Assembly: GCF_018402495.1 (NCBI RefSeq)
Contig: NZ_JAGYIU010000002.1
Span: forward strand, 276,984-340,983
Length of the DNA stretch: 64,000 bases
Direction: 5' to 3'
Origin: Pseudoalteromonas sp.
GTDB lineage: Bacteria > Pseudomonadota > Gammaproteobacteria > Enterobacterales > Alteromonadaceae
Below the pieces are notes generated by a model. The model saw nothing but the letters and a program-made list of their open reading frames with translations, ran no database searches and was not told the DNA's origin. The position numbers and the translations under genes are program-made. Positions 63,841-64,000 of this stretch are shown piece after piece; the stretch's first letter is position 1, and the number at the start of each line of letters is the position of its first letter.

Positions 63841-64000
63841 ATGCGCATAAAAATAAACATAGTCTGGTTTAAACGTGACTTACGGCTAAGTGATCATCAG
63901 CCTTTAAAAAATGCGTTTAGTAACGGCCTGCCTACCCTCTTAATTTATAATTTCGAACCTTTACTGCTTAACGATGCGCATTACAACGAGCGGCATTGGC
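63841..64000 (+). CDS. Photolyase/cryptochrome family protein, N-terminal fragment
   Basis: The last 160 bases open a plus-strand gene from an ATG at 63841, giving [20 protein letters not shown] and continuing to ERHW at the window end. [15 protein letters not shown] is the signature start of DNA photolyases and cryptochromes, whose first domain binds the antenna cofactor. The rest is outside the window, so class (CPD, 6-4 or cryptochrome) cannot be told. The upstream flavin reductase-like gene runs the other way. Confidence 0.8.
   Translation, partial: MRIKINIVWFKRDLRLSDHQPLKNAFSNGLPTLLIYNFEPLLLNDAHYNERHW

Overview
The window is a chromosomal stretch of a marine gammaproteobacterium, most likely Pseudoalteromonas. 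The inference rests on the AT-rich composition, the gammaproteobacterial order murJ-ribF-ileS-lspA-fkpB-ispH facing rpsT, and the mix of OmpW, a TonB-dependent receptor, an OlsF-type acyltransferase, hppD/fahA and a full bcs locus. No tRNA, rRNA, CRISPR array, prophage or defence island was seen. The assignment comes from reading protein motifs, not from a database search.

Layout. 1-7 kb: housekeeping cluster on the minus strand (ispH start, fkpB, lspA, ileS, ribF, murJ), with rpsT divergent. 7-15 kb: a stand-alone receiver protein, two small membrane proteins, a 266-bp MITE-like element just upstream of smrA, a 2-hydroxyacid dehydrogenase, an ornithine-lipid type fused acyltransferase, dapE, and a MATE transporter gene broken by frameshifts. 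15-18.3 kb: ompW, then a thioesterase gene cut in two by an IS1634-type element whose own transposase is frameshifted. 18.3-34.3 kb: tyrR, then a complete E. coli-like cellulose locus made of bcsE-F-G and, divergently, bcsR-Q-A-B-Z-C. 34.5-43.9 kb: a POT peptide transporter, a lipoprotein 5'-nucleotidase fused to a LamG-like domain, hppD and fahA (tyrosine degradation, with no hmgA between them), and an M23 peptidase-bactofilin pair. 43.9-49.9 kb: transporters, mgsA, a YegD-type Hsp70, a secreted LigE-type DNA ligase and a deleted HAD gene. 50-64 kb: a TonB-dependent receptor with a structured leader, MscS, a lipoprotein M3 peptidase, transporters, GDPD, a LysR regulator facing a DJ-1/Hsp31-like gene, rhomboid, yghU, an MFS protein, a flavin reductase and the start of a photolyase/cryptochrome gene.

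How genes work together. The bcs genes form one secretion machine: BcsA/BcsB make and move the glucan under c-di-GMP control (PilZ in BcsA, RxGD in BcsE), BcsG/BcsF would add phosphoethanolamine, BcsC exports, and BcsZ is the periplasmic glucanase. The most notable single residue in the window is in BcsZ: the position equivalent to the catalytic base Asp243 of E. coli BcsZ is Asn. TyrR may regulate the tyrosine catabolic genes 20 kb away, though I found no convincing TyrR box.

Broken genes cluster in dispensable functions (MATE, thioesterase, IS transposase, HAD). Most of the breaks are single-base changes in homopolymers, so either real decay or sequencing error could explain them. I did not find a clearly undescribed multi-gene system. 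The best candidates for new biology are the MITE-like element, the structured leader of the TonB receptor, the BcsZ active-site substitution and the palindrome in the bcs divergent promoter.
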